Assembly (NCBI GenBank): GCA_019242135.1
Contig: JAFAWC010000617.1
Coordinates: 1 to 14,950 of the forward strand
Length of the DNA stretch: 14,950 bases
Origin: Mycobacteriaceae bacterium
Lineage (GTDB): Bacteria > Actinomycetota > Actinomycetes > Mycobacteriales > Mycobacteriaceae
Direction: 5' to 3'
The notes under the pieces were generated by a model. The model did not search any database, was not told the origin of the DNA, and saw only the letters and a program-made list of their open reading frames with translations. Shown piece after piece: positions 12,423 to 14,950 of this stretch; position 1 is the first letter of the stretch; every line of letters begins with the position of its first letter. Position numbers and translations under genes: made by a program.

Positions 12423-14935
12423 TGACGACACTCCAGGTCGCGCAGACCTGCAACGGCGACTCAGCCACCTCAACCGCGACGTGGGTGGTGGTCGGCAACG
12501 GGATGGCGGGCGTCCGGGCGATCGAGGAGATCCTGTCACGCGGGGGCAGCGAGCGCTACCAGGTCACCGTGTTCGGCGACGAACCTTACGGCAACTACAA
12601 CCGCATCCTGCTCTCGAATGTCCTCGCCGGCTCCGACGACACGTCGGAGATCTTCCTCAACCCGGTCGACTGGTACGCCGACAATCACATCGATTTGCGC
12701 GCGGGGGTACGGGTGGTGCGCATCGACCGGTTCGCGCACCTGGTCTATGCCGACGACGGCTCCGTCGTGCGATACGACAAGCTGGTCCTGGCAACGGGCA
12801 GCCGGTCGTTCTTCCCGCCGATGGACGGAATGTGGCAGGACAACAAGACCCTCACCCCGGGAATATTCGGGTTCCGCAGCCTCGATGACTGCCAATCCAT
12901 GATCGACTTCGCGCGCGGCAAGACCAAGGCTGTGGTCATCGGAGGTGGGCTGCTCGGCCTGGAAGCCGCACGGGGCCTGCAGAACCGGGGGCTGGAAGTC
13001 GACGTCGTGCATGCCACTCCGACGCTGATGAACGCTCAGCTCGACGACAACGCCGGTGGCATCCTGCGACGTTCGGTGGAGGCGCTCGGGATCGGCGTGC
13101 ACACCGACAAGCGGACCACGAAGGTCATCTGCGATGACGGCTCGCTGGCGGGGGTCGAATTCTCCGACGGCCAGCGGCTGTCGTGCGACATGCTGGTCGT
13201 GGCCGCGGGGATTCGGCCCAACGTCGGTCTGGCACAGCGGGCCGGGTTGACGGTCCAGCGCGCGGTCGTCGTCGACGACCACATGCGTTGCGTCGATGAC
13301 GACGACATCTACGCCGTCGGCGAATGTGCGCAGCACCGCGGGCAGGTCTACGGACTCGTCGCGCCGCTGTGGGAACAGGCGATCGTGCTCGCCGACCACA
13401 TCACCGGCGTGAATCCACGGGCGGCATACCACGGATCGCGGATGGCCACGAAACTCAAGGTCGCCGGTGTCGACGTTGCGGCGATGGGCCTGAAGGCACC
13501 CGAACATGACGACGACGAGTTCGTGCAGTACTGCGAGCCGAAGCACGGTGTTTACAAGACCGTTGTGGTGCGCGACAACAAGCTTGTCGGCGCCACCCTG
13601 GTCGGCGACGTCACCAAGGTGGCATTTCTGATGCAGGCCTTCGACCGTGGGCTGCCGCTGCCGGAGGAACGCATCTCGTTGATGTTCGACATCGGCACCC
13701 CCGAGGTCGCCGTCGGCGCGGCGGAGCTGTCCGACGACGCGCAGGTCTGCAACTGCAACGGGGTCAAGAAGGCGACAATTGTCGAAGCCGTCCACGGCGG
13801 TGAGAAGTCGGTCACCGGGGTGATGGCTGCCACCCGGGCGGGTAAGGGCTGTGGATCGTGCAAGGGTTTGGTTGCCCAGATCGTCGAATGGGCCGCCGGC
13901 GGAGCCGTCGAAGAAGACCCGGCGGCGAGCTGGTATGTGCGCGCGATCCCGTACCCGAAGCCAGAATTGATGCGGCTGATCCGTGAGCTCGGCCTGCATT
14001 CGGTTTCGTCGGTGTTCGCGGCGTTGGCTCCCGACGGCCGTGAGGACGCGAGTTCGAAAATGGCGCTGTCCTCGCTGCTGAACATGATGTGGGGCGACGA
14101 GTTCGTCGACGAGAAGGACGGCCGGTTCATCAATGACAGGGTGCACGCGAACATCCAGCGCGACGGCACGTTTTCGGTGGTGCCGCAGATGAAGGGCGGG
14201 GTGACGAACTCCGGGCAGCTACGCAAGATCGCAGACGTCGCCGACAAGTACGGCATTCCGATGATCAAACTCACCGGCGGTCAACGCATCGATCTGCTCG
14301 GCGTACGCAAGGAGGACTTGCCCTCGGTGTGGGCCGACCTCGGCATGCCGTCGGGTTATGCGTACGGCAAGAGCTTCCGCACCGTGAAAACATGTGTAGG
14401 AAGCGATTTCTGCCGGTACGGAGTAGGTGACTCGACCGCATTGGGCATCGCGCTCGAAGATCGATACCAGGGGCTGGCCAGCCCGGCCAAGATGAAGTTG
14501 GCCGTCACCGGTTGTCCGCGCAACTGCGCCGAAGCGCTGTGCAAGGACCTCGGGGTGGTGGCCGTCGAAGGTGGCCGGTGGGAGATCTACGTGGGGGGTG
14601 CTGCAGGCTCACATGTGCGCAAGGGGGAGCTGCTGGCGACGGTCGACACGCCCGAGAAAGTGATCACGCTGACAGGCCGTTTCCTGCAGTACTACCGAGA
14701 GAACGCGAATTGGCTTGAGCGCACGTATGACTGGGTGCCACGGGTCGGTATCGACAGGATCCGTGCGGTTGTCGTCGACGACTCCGATGACATCGCCGCC
14801 GCTCTCGACGCCCGGATGCAGAAGTCGGTCGACTCCTACCGCGACCCGTGGCTTGAGGGCCGCAGCCCGGTCGAGCCGGGACAGTTCCGCACGTCGCTTC
14901 CGTTGATTCCGCTACCGCAGGTGCCGGTGCGATGA
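12422..14935 (+). CDS. nirB: NAD(P)H-dependent assimilatory nitrite reductase, large subunit NirB
   Basis: An 837-residue siroheme enzyme reducing nitrite to ammonium with six electrons from NAD(P)H. Domain order: FAD-binding (VVVGNGMAG, 22-30), NAD(P)-binding (VVIGGGLLGLEAA, 171-183) and the second FAD motif (DDIYAVGECA, 294-303); a BFD-like [2Fe-2S] domain with Cys443, Cys445, Cys477 and Cys480; a ferredoxin-like half domain (about 545-620); and the siroheme/[4Fe-4S] domain with Cys658, Cys664, Cys698 and Cys702 (TCVGSDFC, GCPRNC). The length is close to E. coli NirB. A 20-residue polar N-terminal tail precedes the first FAD strand. The ATG shares a base with the preceding stop, and the stop overlaps the ATG of the following gene (ATGA), consistent with one nitrate-to-ammonium operon. 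It needs siroheme, made from the same uroporphyrinogen III pool as B12. Confidence 0.96.
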   Translation: MTTLQVAQTCNGDSATSTATWVVVGNGMAGVRAIEEILSRGGSERYQVTVFGDEPYGNYNRILLSNVLAGSDDTSEIFLNPVDWYADNHIDLRAGVRVVRIDRFAHLVYADDGSVVRYDKLVLATGSRSFFPPMDGMWQDNKTLTPGIFGFRSLDDCQSMIDFARGKTKAVVIGGGLLGLEAARGLQNRGLEVDVVHATPTLMNAQLDDNAGGILRRSVEALGIGVHTDKRTTKVICDDGSLAGVEFSDGQRLSCDMLVVAAGIRPNVGLAQRAGLTVQRAVVVDDHMRCVDDDDIYAVGECAQHRGQVYGLVAPLWEQAIVLADHITGVNPRAAYHGSRMATKLKVAGVDVAAMGLKAPEHDDDEFVQYCEPKHGVYKTVVVRDNKLVGATLVGDVTKVAFLMQAFDRGLPLPEERISLMFDIGTPEVAVGAAELSDDAQVCNCNGVKKATIVEAVHGGEKSVTGVMAATRAGKGCGSCKGLVAQIVEWAAGGAVEEDPAASWYVRAIPYPKPELMRLIRELGLHSVSSVFAALAPDGREDASSKMALSSLLNMMWGDEFVDEKDGRFINDRVHANIQRDGTFSVVPQMKGGVTNSGQLRKIADVADKYGIPMIKLTGGQRIDLLGVRKEDLPSVWADLGMPSGYAYGKSFRTVKTCVGSDFCRYGVGDSTALGIALEDRYQGLASPAKMKLAVTGCPRNCAEALCKDLGVVAVEGGRWEIYVGGAAGSHVRKGELLATVDTPEKVITLTGRFLQYYRENANWLERTYDWVPRVGIDRIRAVVVDDSDDIAAALDARMQKSVDSYRDPWLEGRSPVEPGQFRTSLPLIPLPQVPVR

Positions 14936-14950
14936 GCGAGGTCACCCTCG
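14932..14950 (+). CDS. start of the next gene, possibly nirD (truncated by the window edge)
   Basis: ATG at 14932 overlaps the nirB stop in ATGA and reads MSEVTL before the window ends. Its position suggests the NirD small subunit (a Rieske-like domain) or another nitrite-reduction or siroheme gene. Six residues are too few to identify it. Confidence 0.5.

Noticed and set aside
12536..14146. 536-codon open frame on the minus strand inside nirB
   Set aside because: Its sequence is a typical antisense shadow of a GC-rich gene, rich in His, Arg and Val-Asp repeats with no domain, while the plus strand carries all NirB cofactor motifs.

Overview
This window looks like a chromosome segment of a mycobacterium, probably a Mycolicibacterium-type environmental species. 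The DNA is GC-rich, GTG starts are common, and several proteins read as close homologues of Mycobacterium tuberculosis proteins. The block cobD / SURF1 / ptpA / HAD(ptkA) / cobC / NIF3 / zinc-ribbon / RNase H-phosphatase follows the M. tuberculosis order Rv2236c to Rv2228c. That comparison is from memory; no database search was run. There are no RNA genes, insertion sequences, CRISPR arrays or phage genes, and no gene-free stretch longer than about 115 bases.

Layout. (1) Bases 8-872, minus strand: a small secreted six-cysteine protein of unknown function and a VOC/glyoxalase-fold protein. (2) Bases 927-1922, plus: cobD (cobinamide biosynthesis), whose 3' end overlaps the convergent SURF1 gene. 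(3) Bases 1876-3810, minus, an overlapping three-gene unit: HAD protein (PtkA-like), tyrosine phosphatase PtpA, then SURF1 (cytochrome oxidase assembly). (4) Bases 3853-7749, plus, a four-gene unit with every stop/start overlapping: cobC aminotransferase, NIF3 protein, coiled-coil zinc-ribbon protein, and a fused RNase HI / alpha-ribazole phosphatase. (5) Bases 7746-8972, minus: a cytochrome P450, divergent from a Tat-exported polysaccharide deacetylase at 9088-9912. (6) Bases 9971 to the right edge, plus: a nitrate assimilation operon made of a molybdopterin nitrate reductase, an uncharacterised 117-residue protein, NirB, and the first codons of another gene.

How the genes fit together. CobD, CobC and the phosphatase half of the RNase H fusion all belong to late cobalamin assembly (aminopropanol arm and nucleotide loop), so regions 2 and 4 bracket the PtkA/PtpA signalling pair and SURF1. 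The nitrate operon would reduce nitrate to nitrite to ammonium. A GlnR-like box and a -10 hexamer lie just before its first GTG, suggesting nitrogen control.

The items most worth a second look are: the uncharacterised protein wedged with overlapping ends between nitrate reductase and NirB; a nitrate reductase with no built-in electron-input domain; a PtkA-like protein lacking the N-terminal extension of M. tuberculosis PtkA; several GTG starts with no Shine-Dalgarno and a -10 immediately upstream; and a perfect 11-bp-stem hairpin at the start of the RNase H fusion gene.
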